DNA of 49,930 bases from Paenibacillus barcinonensis (GTDB lineage Bacteria > Bacillota > Bacilli > Paenibacillales > Paenibacillaceae): assembly GCF_003217495.1 (NCBI RefSeq), contig NZ_QJSW01000033.1, forward strand, positions 1-49,930. Direction: 5' to 3'. The stretch's first letter is position 1. Each line of letters starts with the position of its first letter. The position numbers and the translations under genes were made by a program. The notes under the pieces were generated by a model. That model made no database searches. It was not told the DNA's origin and saw nothing but the letters and a program-made list of their open reading frames with translations. Shown in pieces: positions 42,181 to 49,930 of the stretch.

Positions 42181-43506
42181 ATGGATCTACAAATTTCCGA
42201 TTTGGAAGAAATGAAATTAACGGACCTTTATAAGCTGGCGAAAAAATACCAGATTCCTTATTATGGTACCCTCAAAAAGAAAGAATTAATCTTTGCTATT
42301 CTCCGTGCACAAGCGGAACAAAGCGGTCTGATGTTTATGCAAGGCGTGCTTGAGATTCTGCCTGAAGGGTACGGTTTCCTAAGGCCAATTAACTACCTGC
42401 CAAGTACAGAAGATATCTATATATCCGCATCACAGATTCGCAAGTTTGATCTTAGAACGGGTGACCTGGTGTCAGGCAAATGCAGAACGCCGAAGGAAAA
42501 CGAAAGGTATTTCGGTTTATTGCAAGTCAATGCTGTGAATGGTGAGAATCCATCAGCGGCTGCGGAGAGACTTCACTTCCCGGCACTAACCCCACTGTAT
42601 CCGCAGAAGAAACTGGTTCTTGAAACATCCCCGAGCCACTTGTCCACACGTATTATGGATGTGCTTGCCCCGGTAGGACTGGGACAGCGTGGATTGATCG
42701 TAGCACCTCCCAAAGCGGGTAAAACGCTTCTCCTCAAAGAAATCGCCAACAGCATCTCAACTAACAATCCAGAAATTGAACTATTTGTCCTGTTAATTGA
42801 TGAACGCCCAGAGGAAGTAACGGATATGTCTCGTTCGGTAAAAGGGGAAGTTGTGGCCTCCACCTTTGATGAGTTGCCCGAGAATCATATCAAGGTTGCG
42901 GAGCTGGTGCTGGAGCGTGCATTGCGTTTGGTTGAGGCGAAGAAAGATGTTGTTATTCTGCTTGATAGCATTACACGTTTGGCCCGTGCGTATAACCTGG
43001 TCATCCCGCCATCCGGTCGGACACTAAGCGGTGGTATTGATCCGGCGGCGTTCCATCGTCCGAAGCGTTTCTTTGGTTCCGCTCGTAATGTGGAGGAAGG
43101 CGGCAGCTTGACTATTTTGGCTACAGCGCTGATTGATACAGGCTCGCGTATGGATGACATCATTTATGAAGAATTTAAAGGTACGGGAAATATGGAGCTT
43201 CATCTGGATCGTAAGTTGGCTGAACGTCGGATCTTCCCTGCGATTGATATTCGTCGCTCCGGTACACGTCGTGAAGAAGTGCTGCTAAGCAAGGAAGAAC
43301 TGGATACAATCTGGACGATTCGCAAAAATATGAATGATTCCCATGACTTTGTTGAAGGTTTCCTGAAGAAGCTGCGGAACAGCAAGACCAATGCCGAGTT
43401 TCTGGCGGCTTTTGATGCGGCGGGCAACAGCCCCTCCAGCAACTCGGGAACGACGACAACTCGCCGCTCCCCAAGACAAACAGCCACGTCAGGAACATCA
43501 AACTAA
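42181..43506 (+). CDS. rho: Transcription termination factor Rho
   Basis: A 441-residue hexameric RNA helicase that terminates transcription. The N-terminal Rho-N helices (EEMKLTDLYKLAKKYQIP), the cold-shock-like RNA-binding domain with GYGFLRP, the Walker A PPKAGKTLLLKEI, the Walker B segment VVILLDSITRLARAYN and the arginine finger region are intact. It has a C-terminal Ser/Thr/Asn/Arg-rich tail of about 25 residues (from AGNSPSSNSG) not needed for the fold. ATG 42181 has AGGTGG 6 nt upstream. Confidence 0.96.
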   Translation: MDLQISDLEEMKLTDLYKLAKKYQIPYYGTLKKKELIFAILRAQAEQSGLMFMQGVLEILPEGYGFLRPINYLPSTEDIYISASQIRKFDLRTGDLVSGKCRTPKENERYFGLLQVNAVNGENPSAAAERLHFPALTPLYPQKKLVLETSPSHLSTRIMDVLAPVGLGQRGLIVAPPKAGKTLLLKEIANSISTNNPEIELFVLLIDERPEEVTDMSRSVKGEVVASTFDELPENHIKVAELVLERALRLVEAKKDVVILLDSITRLARAYNLVIPPSGRTLSGGIDPAAFHRPKRFFGSARNVEEGGSLTILATALIDTGSRMDDIIYEEFKGTGNMELHLDRKLAERRIFPAIDIRRSGTRREEVLLSKEELDTIWTIRKNMNDSHDFVEGFLKKLRNSKTNAEFLAAFDAAGNSPSSNSGTTTTRRSPRQTATSGTSN

Positions 43507-43663
43507 CCTGTGATGCCACGGCCTGATTAAATATAGTTAAACCTTGAATTTAGTAATCAACGTTTGTGGTCAACCTTTAAGGTTGTCGCATTCTTGATGC
43601 ATTATAACTGTAATAAAGAACACTCGTCGTCAGGCTTAACCTAATAGATGTGAGGAGAACATC

Positions 43664-44938
43664 ATGTATTTAGTATACGCAGATGAAAAAGGTAATGTAT
43701 TTGATCATCCTTCCCTGTACGGGCTTGCTCGTAGTGGAGATATGATCGTGGAGATTATGGAGGATGAACTGATTCCTCTACCGGATGGTGCAACGTTGGT
43801 GGGTCTTCCGAGTACCCGTCCTATTGGTATGGACCCGGATACGGGTGAGATGATGCCGATGCCGAGTGGTACCCAGGCAGTGGGTGCCTTGCTTCCGCAA
43901 GGGTTTACGCGACTGTGTCTGCCGGGTTATGTAAAGACGGATAAAGAATACAAGCTACCGTTGTTTGGATATTCGGCGGTGGTATGGAAAGACGGAGGAT
44001 TCTACGTTACAGCATCTCAGTCGGATACTCCAGACAAATGGAATCCGATGAACTGTGATCGTGACGATGTGCGTTCTGGTGTTACACGTTTGACTGAACA
44101 ATACCCGGAAAATCGTCTATACACCCACTTGTCGAACTGTGCGCTGGGCTATGAATGCCTGACCTCTTCCAACACGTTCTTGAATCGCTGGGAAGGTGGC
44201 GTTCCAGTATCTTATTCTTGTAACGCCGGCTGCTTCGGTTGTATTTCCGAGCAACCGGATGACAGTGGTTTTGTTTCGCCCCAGACACGCATGAACTTCC
44301 GCCCGCGTGTTGATGAGATCGTAGAGGTTATGCTGGAGCACTTGAAAACACCGGAGTCGATTATCAGCTTCGGACAGGGGTGTGAAGGGGAACCTTCCAC
44401 GCAGGCCAAACTGATTATTGAAGCAATTCGGGAAGTGCGCTCGATTACCGATATGGGGTATATCAACATCAATACAAACGCAGGCTTGAACGATCATATT
44501 CGCGGCATTGTAGATGCTGGCCTTGATCTGATGCGTGTAAGCACAATCAGTGCACTGGACGATCATTACAACGCTTATTACAAGCCTCGTGGTTACACGC
44601 TGGCTAATGTAGAGAAATCCATGAAATATGCAGCGGAGCAGGGTGTGTATACATCCATCAACTATTTGATCTTCCCGGGTGTTACAGACCGTGAGGAAGA
44701 GATTGAGGCGATGATTGAATTTGCGCGCCGCACCAACCTGCGTCTGATTCAGATGCGTAATTTGAATATTGATCCTGAGAGCTATCTGGAGTTGATTCCT
44801 CCAGCACAGGGCGATATTCTGGGAATGAAGCAGATGCTGGAGATTTTTGCGGAAGAGCTGCCAGACGTCGTGATTGGCTCGTACACCCACGTTCCGCCTG
44901 CGGGGATGGCTCGCCCGAAAAAGCTGATCACCTCTTGA
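43664..44938 (+). CDS. Radical SAM protein of unknown function
   Basis: A 424-residue protein with the radical SAM cluster motif Cys186-x3-Cys190-x2-Cys193 (SCNAGCFGC), followed by barrel strands with SFGQGCEGEPS, a GGE-like SAM-binding site, and NINTNAGL. The first ~180 residues form an additional domain with Cys85, Cys131, Cys159 and Cys165, which might hold an auxiliary cluster. The substrate is unknown. It is not a HemN, QueE, MoaA or SPASM protein that I recognise. ATG 43664 has GAGGAG upstream. It occupies the interval between rho and rpmE, where B. subtilis has none. Confidence 0.88.
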   Translation: MYLVYADEKGNVFDHPSLYGLARSGDMIVEIMEDELIPLPDGATLVGLPSTRPIGMDPDTGEMMPMPSGTQAVGALLPQGFTRLCLPGYVKTDKEYKLPLFGYSAVVWKDGGFYVTASQSDTPDKWNPMNCDRDDVRSGVTRLTEQYPENRLYTHLSNCALGYECLTSSNTFLNRWEGGVPVSYSCNAGCFGCISEQPDDSGFVSPQTRMNFRPRVDEIVEVMLEHLKTPESIISFGQGCEGEPSTQAKLIIEAIREVRSITDMGYININTNAGLNDHIRGIVDAGLDLMRVSTISALDDHYNAYYKPRGYTLANVEKSMKYAAEQGVYTSINYLIFPGVTDREEEIEAMIEFARRTNLRLIQMRNLNIDPESYLELIPPAQGDILGMKQMLEIFAEELPDVVIGSYTHVPPAGMARPKKLITS

Positions 44939-44948
44939 ACTAATTAGA

Positions 44949-44977
44949 TTGCAACCGGGTTTGGATCGTGTTATAAT
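44949..44977 (+). promoter_or_regulatory. Sigma-A promoter of rpmE
   Basis: TTGCAA (44949-44954), 17 nt, then a perfect TATAAT (44972-44977). Confidence 0.82.
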
Positions 44978-45004
44978 CTGCTGTGTTGTGCCATTTACTC
45001 TGGG

Positions 45005-45026
45005 TCCGCTTGAGGCTCAGGGCGGA
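45005..45026 (+). promoter_or_regulatory. Hairpin in the rpmE leader (possible L31 autoregulatory leader)
   Basis: TCCGC pairs with GCGGA around TTGAGGCTCAGG, and the hairpin directly precedes the SD AAAGAGGTGAAAGG. Ribosomal protein L31 leaders of this kind are known in Bacillota; assignment here is inference from position. Confidence 0.45.
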
Positions 45027-45041
45027 AAGAGGTGAAAGGTA

Positions 45042-45239
45042 ATGAAAGAAGCAATTCATCCTAAATACACGATCGGTCAAGTATCCTGCGCATGTGGCAA
45101 TACGTTTGAGACTGGTTCGGTTAAAGACGGACTTCGTGTAGAGATTTGCTCCGCGTGCCACCCGTTCTTCACAGGTAAACAGAAGTTTATCGATGCTGGC
45201 GGCCGTGTGGATCGTTTCAAAAAGAAATACGGTATCTAA
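45042..45239 (+). CDS. rpmE: 50S ribosomal protein L31
   Basis: A 65-residue ribosomal protein bridging the two subunits. It is the zinc-binding (C+) form, with Cys16, Cys18, Cys37 and Cys40 in VSCACGNTF and EICSACHPFFTG. ATG 45042 has AGAGGTGAAAGG upstream. Its own consensus promoter and terminator make it a single-gene unit. The rho-rpmE neighbourhood is conserved, though here a radical SAM gene intervenes. Confidence 0.97.
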   Translation: MKEAIHPKYTIGQVSCACGNTFETGSVKDGLRVEICSACHPFFTGKQKFIDAGGRVDRFKKKYGI

Positions 45240-45281
45240 TAGAACCAATCCTTATGGATTGTCTAATTATTGCATCCAACG

Positions 45282-45308
45282 ACCCCTGCCTTATGGCGGG
45301 GGTTTTTT
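45282..45308 (+). terminator. Terminator of rpmE
   Basis: ACCCCTGCC/GGCGGGGGT with a TTAT loop, then six Ts. Confidence 0.92.
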
Positions 45309-45350
45309 AGTTGTATAGTTATGGGGAAAATAAGCCCTGTTTGCTACTGG

Positions 45351-45379
45351 TTGCAATTATGACAACCTTACGTTATACT
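45351..45379 (+). promoter_or_regulatory. Promoter of the SRP RNA gene
   Basis: TTGCAA (45351-45356), 17 nt, then TATACT (45374-45379). Confidence 0.8.
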
Positions 45380-45385
45380 ATTTCT

Positions 45386-45657
45386 TACCGTGCTAGATGG
45401 GGAGGTAGCGGTGCCCTGTAACTCGCAATCCGCTATAGCGAGGTTGAATTCCTGCTAGAGGTTTTGTCGATGTGAGGTTTGGTCCCTGAACGTGGTGTTG
45501 ACGGTTGGGTCCTCCGCAATGAGTACTCATGAACCTGGTCAGGTCCGGAAGGAAGCAGCCATAAGTGAGATCACTCTTGTGCCGGAGGGTTGCCTAGCCT
45601 GAGCTGTTGTTCAGGGGTGCCGCTTGGATCGCAATTATCGATAGCAGGTGCACGGCT
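45386..45657 (+). ncRNA. ffs: Signal recognition particle RNA (large bacterial type, scRNA)
   Basis: About 270 nt, including the Alu-type start GGGGAGGTAGCGGTGCCCTGTA and the conserved S-domain core GTCAGGTCCGGAAGGAAGCAGC with GTGCCGGAGGGTTGCCT. The ends CCGTGC and GCACGG pair. The size and Alu domain match the B. subtilis scRNA. It assembles with Ffh to target proteins to the membrane. Ends are approximate. dnaX follows, as in B. subtilis. Confidence 0.96.
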
Positions 45658-45674
45658 TAACCTTTTAAATGTAG

Positions 45675-45710
45675 AGACCTTTGCAGCGTATGAATGCAGA
45701 GGTCTTTTTT
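45675..45710 (+). terminator. Terminator of SRP RNA
   Basis: AGACCTTTGCA pairs with TGCAGAGGTCT, then six Ts. Confidence 0.9.
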
Positions 45711-45754
45711 GATATGTTAATGTAAAAGTGGTCATGAAATCAGTCAGATAGAGT

Positions 45755-45782
45755 TTGGAATCACTCTGGAATATAGTATAAT
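45755..45782 (+). promoter_or_regulatory. Promoter of dnaX
   Basis: TTGGAA (45755-45760), 16 nt, then TATAAT (45777-45782). Confidence 0.65.
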
Positions 45783-45832
45783 GGGGTGACGACAACGGAC
45801 TCGAATGCGAAGTGGAAGGAAGGTAACGCATC

Positions 45833-47575
45833 ATGGAGCATATCGCGTTATACCGGGCGTGGCGTCCTCAGTCGTTCCAGGATATGGTGGGACAACAGCA
45901 CATTATTCAGACTTTGCAGAACGCGATTCGTGAACAGCGAACTTCCCATGCCTATTTGTTTAGCGGGCCGAGAGGGACGGGGAAGACGAGTGCTGCCAAA
46001 ATTTTGGCCAAAGCTGTAAACTGTGAGCGTGGGCCTGCAACGGAGCCTTGTAACGAATGTGAGGCTTGCCGCCGAATTACGAGCGGTGCTGTGATGGATG
46101 TGCAGGAGATTGACGCTGCATCCAATCGGGGTGTTGAGGAAATACGGGATCTCCGGGAAAAGGTAAAATATGCCCCGACCGAGGTCCGGCAAAAGGTTTA
46201 TATTATTGATGAAGTGCACATGTTGACGACAGAGGCGTTCAATGCTTTACTCAAAACATTGGAAGAGCCGCCGCCACATGTGATGTTTATTTTGGCGACA
46301 ACAGAACCGCATCGTCTGCCAGCGACCATTATTTCGCGGTGTCAACGATTTGATTTTCGCCGTGTATCTCTGGAGGAGCAGACAGCCAGATTGGCTTTGA
46401 TCTGTGAACAGGAAGGCATGGAAGCTGATCACGATGCGTTACAGTACATTGCTCGGTTATCCGATGGGGGGATGAGGGACGCGCTAAGCGTGCTGGATCA
46501 AATCTCTTCATTTACAGACGGGCGTGTGACGTATCAGCAGGTTATGGATATGACAGGTGGCATTGCTTCGGAGCAATTTGCCAAGCTCGCAGCATCTTTG
46601 CTTAAAGGGGATGTTGGCCATATCCTGCAGATGATCGAGGGTTTTATGCATGAAGGTAAGAGTGCAGACAAATGTATGGAGAATCTGCTATATTATTTCC
46701 GGGATTTGCTGATGATCAAGATGGTGCCGAATGCGGACAAGCTGACGGACCGGGTGTTGAATCCTGAATCATTTCGAGATATGGCGGAATCGTTCACCAA
46801 GGAACAGTTGTTCCAGATGATTGATACGCTGAATCGGTATCAAAGCGAAATGAAATATGCAGTTCAGCCGCAGACATTATTTGAGGTCGCACTGCTTAAA
46901 CTGTGTAGTATCCCGGCTTCGGGCGGGGCAGCTGCAACGGCAGGAGCTTCTTCTTCGGCGCCAGCGGATGGTGGAGAGATCAACAAGCTCAAGCAGCAGC
47001 TTGCCGAGCTTGAGAAAAAGCTGGATCGAGCGCTCAAAAGCGGTCTTTCGGGTGGGGACGGTGCTTCAAGTGCACCTGCCAGACCGGCGTCGCGTGCGCC
47101 AGTGTCCAGATCTAATGCTCCGGCAAAGCTGCCAGCGCATCTGGATCAATATGTAACGCGTAAGGGGTCTCCTGAGTTCGCGGAGATCAGCAAAAAGTGG
47201 AGTCAAATTTTGCAGCGTGTTAAAGAGGAGAAGGTCACGGTGCATGCCTGGTTTATGGATGGAGAGCCGGTATCGCTACTTGAAGATAATGTGCTGGTTG
47301 CTTTTAAAAACAACATTCACCGTGAAACGACGGAGAAACAGGCGAATCGTGAAGTTATTGAGCGTGTGCTTTCCGAACAACTTGGGCGTCCGGCGCGGCT
47401 TGTGACGATGATGCTCAGAGATTGGACGGGGGCGATGGAAGGAGCTTCTGAAACGCCAAAGGAGGATTTTAAGCTTGAACCTGAGCATGAAGACGGCGGT
47501 TCAGGCGATAAACAGCCTTGGATTGATGAAGCTATCCAGCTATTTGGCGAGGATCTCGTGGTCATTAAAGAGTAG
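45833..47575 (+). CDS. dnaX: DNA polymerase III subunit gamma/tau
   Basis: A 580-residue clamp-loader ATPase that organises the replisome. The AAA+ domain carries Walker A GPRGTGKTSAAKIL, a zinc site with CNECEAC, and the DEVHML Walker B. After a collar domain comes an Ala/Ser-rich linker and a C-terminal tau-like domain. ATG 45833 has GGAAGGAAGG upstream. No strong slippery heptamer for a separate gamma form is evident. The ybaB and recR genes follow, the classic dnaX-ybaB-recR operon. Confidence 0.96.
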   Translation: MEHIALYRAWRPQSFQDMVGQQHIIQTLQNAIREQRTSHAYLFSGPRGTGKTSAAKILAKAVNCERGPATEPCNECEACRRITSGAVMDVQEIDAASNRGVEEIRDLREKVKYAPTEVRQKVYIIDEVHMLTTEAFNALLKTLEEPPPHVMFILATTEPHRLPATIISRCQRFDFRRVSLEEQTARLALICEQEGMEADHDALQYIARLSDGGMRDALSVLDQISSFTDGRVTYQQVMDMTGGIASEQFAKLAASLLKGDVGHILQMIEGFMHEGKSADKCMENLLYYFRDLLMIKMVPNADKLTDRVLNPESFRDMAESFTKEQLFQMIDTLNRYQSEMKYAVQPQTLFEVALLKLCSIPASGGAAATAGASSSAPADGGEINKLKQQLAELEKKLDRALKSGLSGGDGASSAPARPASRAPVSRSNAPAKLPAHLDQYVTRKGSPEFAEISKKWSQILQRVKEEKVTVHAWFMDGEPVSLLEDNVLVAFKNNIHRETTEKQANREVIERVLSEQLGRPARLVTMMLRDWTGAMEGASETPKEDFKLEPEHEDGGSGDKQPWIDEAIQLFGEDLVVIKE

Positions 47576-47618
47576 TGTGTATAATCTGAAATAACTATAT
47601 TAAAGGAGATGAGCGATA

Positions 47619-47930
47619 ATGAATAACATGAACCAAATGATGAAGCAAGTGAAGAAAATGCAGGAGCAAATGTTGAAAGCACAGGAGGAGCTCGCGGACA
47701 AAACTGTTCAAGGAACTTCCGGCGGCGGAGTGGTAACAGCTGAAGTGAACGGACATAAAAAATTGCTCTCTATCACAATCAAGCCGGAAGCGGTTGATCC
47801 TGAAGATGTTGAAATGCTTCAAGACCTTGTTATGACTGCGGTGAATGATGCCTTGACCAAGGCTGATGAGATTGCGAATCAGGATATGGGTAAATTTACA
47901 GGCGGCATGAAAATTCCGGGACTGTTTTAA
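47619..47930 (+). CDS. ybaB: YbaB/EbfC family nucleoid-associated protein
   Basis: A 103-residue DNA-binding protein forming a tweezer-like dimer. A Met/Gln/Lys-rich N-terminal helix (MNQMMKQVKKMQEQML) is followed by the TSGGGVVTAEVNGHKKLLSI strands and a final helix with the FTGGMKIPGLF tail. It is the homologue of B. subtilis YaaK. ATG 47619 follows AAAGGAGATGAG. It lies 43 nt after dnaX and 34 nt before recR. Confidence 0.95.
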   Translation: MNNMNQMMKQVKKMQEQMLKAQEELADKTVQGTSGGGVVTAEVNGHKKLLSITIKPEAVDPEDVEMLQDLVMTAVNDALTKADEIANQDMGKFTGGMKIPGLF

Positions 47931-47964
47931 TTGAACTGATCCTGCCTAAAGGAGACACAACCGA

Positions 47965-48564
47965 TTGTACTATCCTGAACCAATAGCAAAGCTGATTGAG
48001 GCTTTTACCCGTCTGCCGGGTGTGGGGCCAAAAACAGCGGCGCGTTTAGCTTTTCATGTGCTTAACATGAAGGAAGATGACGTTATTGATTTTGCCAAGG
48101 CACTTGTCAGTGTGAAGCGTAATCTTCATTACTGCTCTGTGTGTTGTAATATTACGGATACTGATCCTTGCCGGATATGCCAGGATAAGTCGAGAGATGT
48201 ATCGGTAATCTGTGTAGTTCAAGATTCGAAGGATCTGGTGGCTATGGAGCGCACCAAGGAATTTGATGGGTATTATCATGTGCTGCAAGGGGCAATTTCT
48301 CCGATGGAGGGTATTGGCCCGGATGATATACGTTTGAAAGAGCTATTAACCCGATTGAGTGATGAGCGTGTCAAAGAGTTGATTTTGGCAACGAATCCGA
48401 ATATCGAAGGGGAAGCGACGGCGATGTACATCTCCCGTCTGGTTCGTCCGTTTGAGATTACAGTGACCCGTATTGCCCACGGATTGCCTGTAGGTGGGGA
48501 CCTGGAGTATGCAGATGAGGTTACGCTATCGAAGGCACTGGAAGGGCGCAGGGAGATGCGCTGA
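47965..48564 (+). CDS. recR: Recombination mediator protein RecR
   Basis: A 199-residue protein that, with RecO, loads RecA onto SSB-coated DNA at gaps. The helix-hairpin-helix LPGVGPKTAARLAFH, the four-cysteine zinc finger (CSVCCNITDTDPCRIC), and the Toprim domain starting VCVVQDSKDLVAME are intact. The TTG start at 47965 has AAAGGAG 10 nt upstream. It is the third gene of the dnaX operon. Confidence 0.96.
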   Translation: MYYPEPIAKLIEAFTRLPGVGPKTAARLAFHVLNMKEDDVIDFAKALVSVKRNLHYCSVCCNITDTDPCRICQDKSRDVSVICVVQDSKDLVAMERTKEFDGYYHVLQGAISPMEGIGPDDIRLKELLTRLSDERVKELILATNPNIEGEATAMYISRLVRPFEITVTRIAHGLPVGGDLEYADEVTLSKALEGRREMR

Positions 48565-48764
48565 TGCATCATTGCGTGACACTAGGATGATCAGAGAAGT
48601 TCGTATGATTCTATATACGATCAAAAGCATAATTATTATTTTCAGGGGAGGGCCGAGTGCTCTCTTTTTTTTGTCATTAATCCCGATGTTCAAGTTCTAA
48701 GTTTGTCCCCTCCTTGATATGTATGAGAATGAGCTATGTGGCCGATGTGAGGGAGGGGTTATTG

Positions 48765-49046
48765 ATGTTAAGGTGGAGAAAAATGCAAAGACTCGGGGAT
48801 GAAGGAAAGAAAGCGAGCAGGGATCTTCAGGCGGAGCACCATCAAGTGTATGCAGATGTGGAGAAGGCGAGACAGGAGTGGGAGCGGGCGATGAAGCAGT
48901 TTGAGTACGCTCTTGGGAAAGATGAGATAGATTATGCCATCTATGTGCTTGAAGCGGCAGAAAGGAAGTATCAGATTCATTTGAAGCAGGCAAAACGATT
49001 AAGTGGGGTGGATGAGGTTGTTAACGAGCGAAAACTCAGCATGTAA
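48765..49046 (+). CDS. yaaL: DUF2508 family protein (YaaL)
   Basis: A 93-residue, highly charged, helical protein matching B. subtilis YaaL in position and style (DUF2508; IYVLEAAERKYQIHLKQAKR). Function unknown. ATG 48765 has GGGAGGGG 6 nt upstream; the frame extends to 48714 without support. It lies between recR and bofA, as in B. subtilis. The 200-nt gap after recR may hold a sporulation promoter, but none was recognised. Confidence 0.85.
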   Translation: MLRWRKMQRLGDEGKKASRDLQAEHHQVYADVEKARQEWERAMKQFEYALGKDEIDYAIYVLEAAERKYQIHLKQAKRLSGVDEVVNERKLSM

Positions 49047-49091
49047 TGCTGTGCAGTTGGAATCATATAATGATCACTGGAGGTGGAGATT

Positions 49092-49361
49092 ATGAAGAGT
49101 GTGATTCTGGGAGGTATATTGGTTGCATCTCTGCTGGCCCTTATTATTATTCTGTTCAGGAAGAAATTAGGCTTATCCATCTTTACGTCAATTGGAGTGC
49201 ACCTGGTGATGGCTGCCGCAGGCATATACGTTGTGAATTATTCCGGCTGGATAACAGGCTTGTACATACCGTTAAACCCTACTACGATAGGTACCGTTAC
49301 GGTTTTGGGTTTGCCCGGCGTAGGGCTTTTATTAGGGTTGAAAATTTCTTTGTTTGCATAG
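49092..49361 (+). CDS. bofA: BofA, inhibitor of pro-sigma-K processing
   Basis: An 89-residue membrane protein with two hydrophobic segments (ILGGILVASLLALIIILF; VHLVMAAAGIYVVNYSG) and the conserved C-terminal IPLNPTTIGTVTVLGLPGVGLLL. In B. subtilis BofA holds the SpoIVFB protease inactive in the forespore outer membrane until the SpoIVB signal. ATG 49092 has GGAGGTGGAG directly upstream. It ends the dnaX-recR-yaaL-bofA block before the next rRNA operon. Confidence 0.92.
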   Translation: MKSVILGGILVASLLALIIILFRKKLGLSIFTSIGVHLVMAAAGIYVVNYSGWITGLYIPLNPTTIGTVTVLGLPGVGLLLGLKISLFA

Positions 49362-49482
49362 TTGACTATTAGGGAATATCTATGGTACATTATATCTCGT
49401 TGCTTTGCTTGCTTGGCTACAGGCTTTGATTGAAATGAATGAAAGTTTGATAAGAACTTCAAAAATAATTTCAAAAAAAAGC

Positions 49483-49512
49483 TTGACCAAAACAAACGAA
49501 GTATGGTATATT
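49483..49512 (+). promoter_or_regulatory. rRNA operon promoter
   Basis: TTGACC (49483-49488), 18 nt, then TATATT (49507-49512), about 245 nt before the 16S gene. The stretch between bofA and 16S holds no gene. Confidence 0.7.
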
Positions 49513-49557
49513 ATAAAAGTCGCCGCTGAGACAAAATGGTGACGAAAAAACGAAGTT

Positions 49558-49580
49558 TGATCTTTGAAAACTGAACAACG
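49558..49580 (+). promoter_or_regulatory. rRNA leader antitermination (boxA-like) region
   Basis: TGATCTTTGAAAACTGAAC matches the boxA-containing leader seen before rRNA genes in Bacillota, which binds the Nus antitermination complex. Confidence 0.65.
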
Positions 49581-49758
49581 AGTGAGTAATCATTCTGCTT
49601 GCAGAATGAACGTGAAGGTTTTTGCTACAAGCCATCTGGCTGTATAAAAACTGGAACAACAATGAGATTAACAATCTCGTCAGATTCAAAATGAGCTTAT
49701 CGCTCTTTTCAATACCCCGATGAGTTCCGAAGCGTTTAACGACGCTGCGAAATTCATC

Positions 49759-49930
49759 TTTATTGGAGAGTTTGATCCTGGCTCAGGACGAACGCTGGCG
49801 GCATGCCTAATACATGCAAGTCGAGCGGACTTGAAGAGAAGCTTGCTTCTCTGATGGTTAGCGGCGGACGGGTGAGTAACACGTAGGCAACCTGCCCTCA
49901 AGCTTGGGACAACTACCGGAAACGGTAGCT
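49759..49930 (+). rRNA. 16S rRNA, 5' end (partial)
   Basis: TTTATTGGAGAGTTTGATCCTGGCTCAG and GACGAACGCTGGCGGC are the conserved 16S 5' end. The V1-V2 region resembles Paenibacillus of the amylolyticus/pabuli group, from memory. The gene runs off the window. Confidence 0.96.

Noticed and set aside
47008..47025. Slippery sequence in dnaX (GAG AAA AAG) for programmed frameshifting
   Set aside because: It lacks the A AAA AAG heptamer and no stimulatory signals were evident, so a frameshifted gamma form is not supported.
1..49930. CRISPR arrays, prophage, transposases or biosynthetic clusters
   Set aside because: No array of regularly spaced repeats, no transposase or integrase genes and no NRPS/PKS modules are present in any frame.

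Overview
This window is ordinary-looking core chromosome of a spore-forming, motile, aerobic Bacillota bacterium, most probably Paenibacillus. The reasons are the 16S rRNA 5' end at 49759-49930, a Spo0F, a BofA, an SspP-like spore protein, MotAB with a sigma-D-type promoter, a large (about 270 nt) Bacillus-type SRP RNA, and SD-rich genes with frequent GTG/TTG starts. The species call is inference from the short 16S segment and gene style.

Layout. (1) 1-400: 3' end of a 23S rRNA, then 5S and its terminator, closing an rRNA operon. (2) 600-7600: guaB, dacA, pdxS-pdxT, serS and tRNA-Ser(UGA), the same order as next to the first rRNA operon of Bacillus subtilis, so the window is origin-proximal. 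(3) 7700-19600: accessory and less conserved genes: a small spore-protein-like gene set, a lipoprotein, a GNAT enzyme with tadA, a membrane histidine kinase resembling sporulation kinases, an RluF-like pseudouridine synthase, motAB, a pterin dehydratase, a c-type cytochrome, and an NlpC/P60 hydrolase under a c-di-AMP riboswitch. (4) 19600-31500: a membrane protein, an M1-like peptidase, ywhD, pbpG, speE-speB, a small membrane protein, a secreted Asp-box propeller, an alpha-L-arabinofuranosidase under a CcpA cre site, and a zinc-ribbon protein. (5) 31800-45300: ywiB-argS, an intracellular-type subtilase, rpoE, pyrG, spo0F, fbaA, murA, rho, a radical SAM protein and rpmE. (6) 45350-49930: SRP RNA, dnaX, ybaB/ebfC, recR, yaaL, bofA, and the start of a second rRNA operon in the same direction.

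How it works together. Housekeeping modules for nucleotides (guaB, pyrG), vitamin B6, cell wall (dacA, pbpG, murA, NlpC/P60), translation (serS, argS, tRNA, tadA, rpmE, SRP RNA) and replication/repair (dnaX, recR) are packed between two rRNA operons. Sporulation genes recur: a KinC/KinD-like kinase, spo0F behind a near-perfect sigma-H promoter, an SspP-like gene, yaaL/bofA and pbpG. Compared with B. subtilis, the serS-tadA and SRP-dnaX-recR-bofA segments are in the expected order, but a block (pbpG/speEB ... argS ... pyrG-spo0F-fbaA-murA-rho-rpmE) that B. subtilis carries on the other replichore is inserted between tadA and the SRP RNA gene.

I did not find a clear novel defence, mobile or biosynthetic system. 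The signals most worth following are a DnaA-box cluster between tadA and the kinase gene, an uncharacterised radical SAM protein between rho and rpmE, a CodY-like box at the guaB start site, a duplicated sigma-H promoter segment before spo0F, and a perfect hairpin before the subtilase start.
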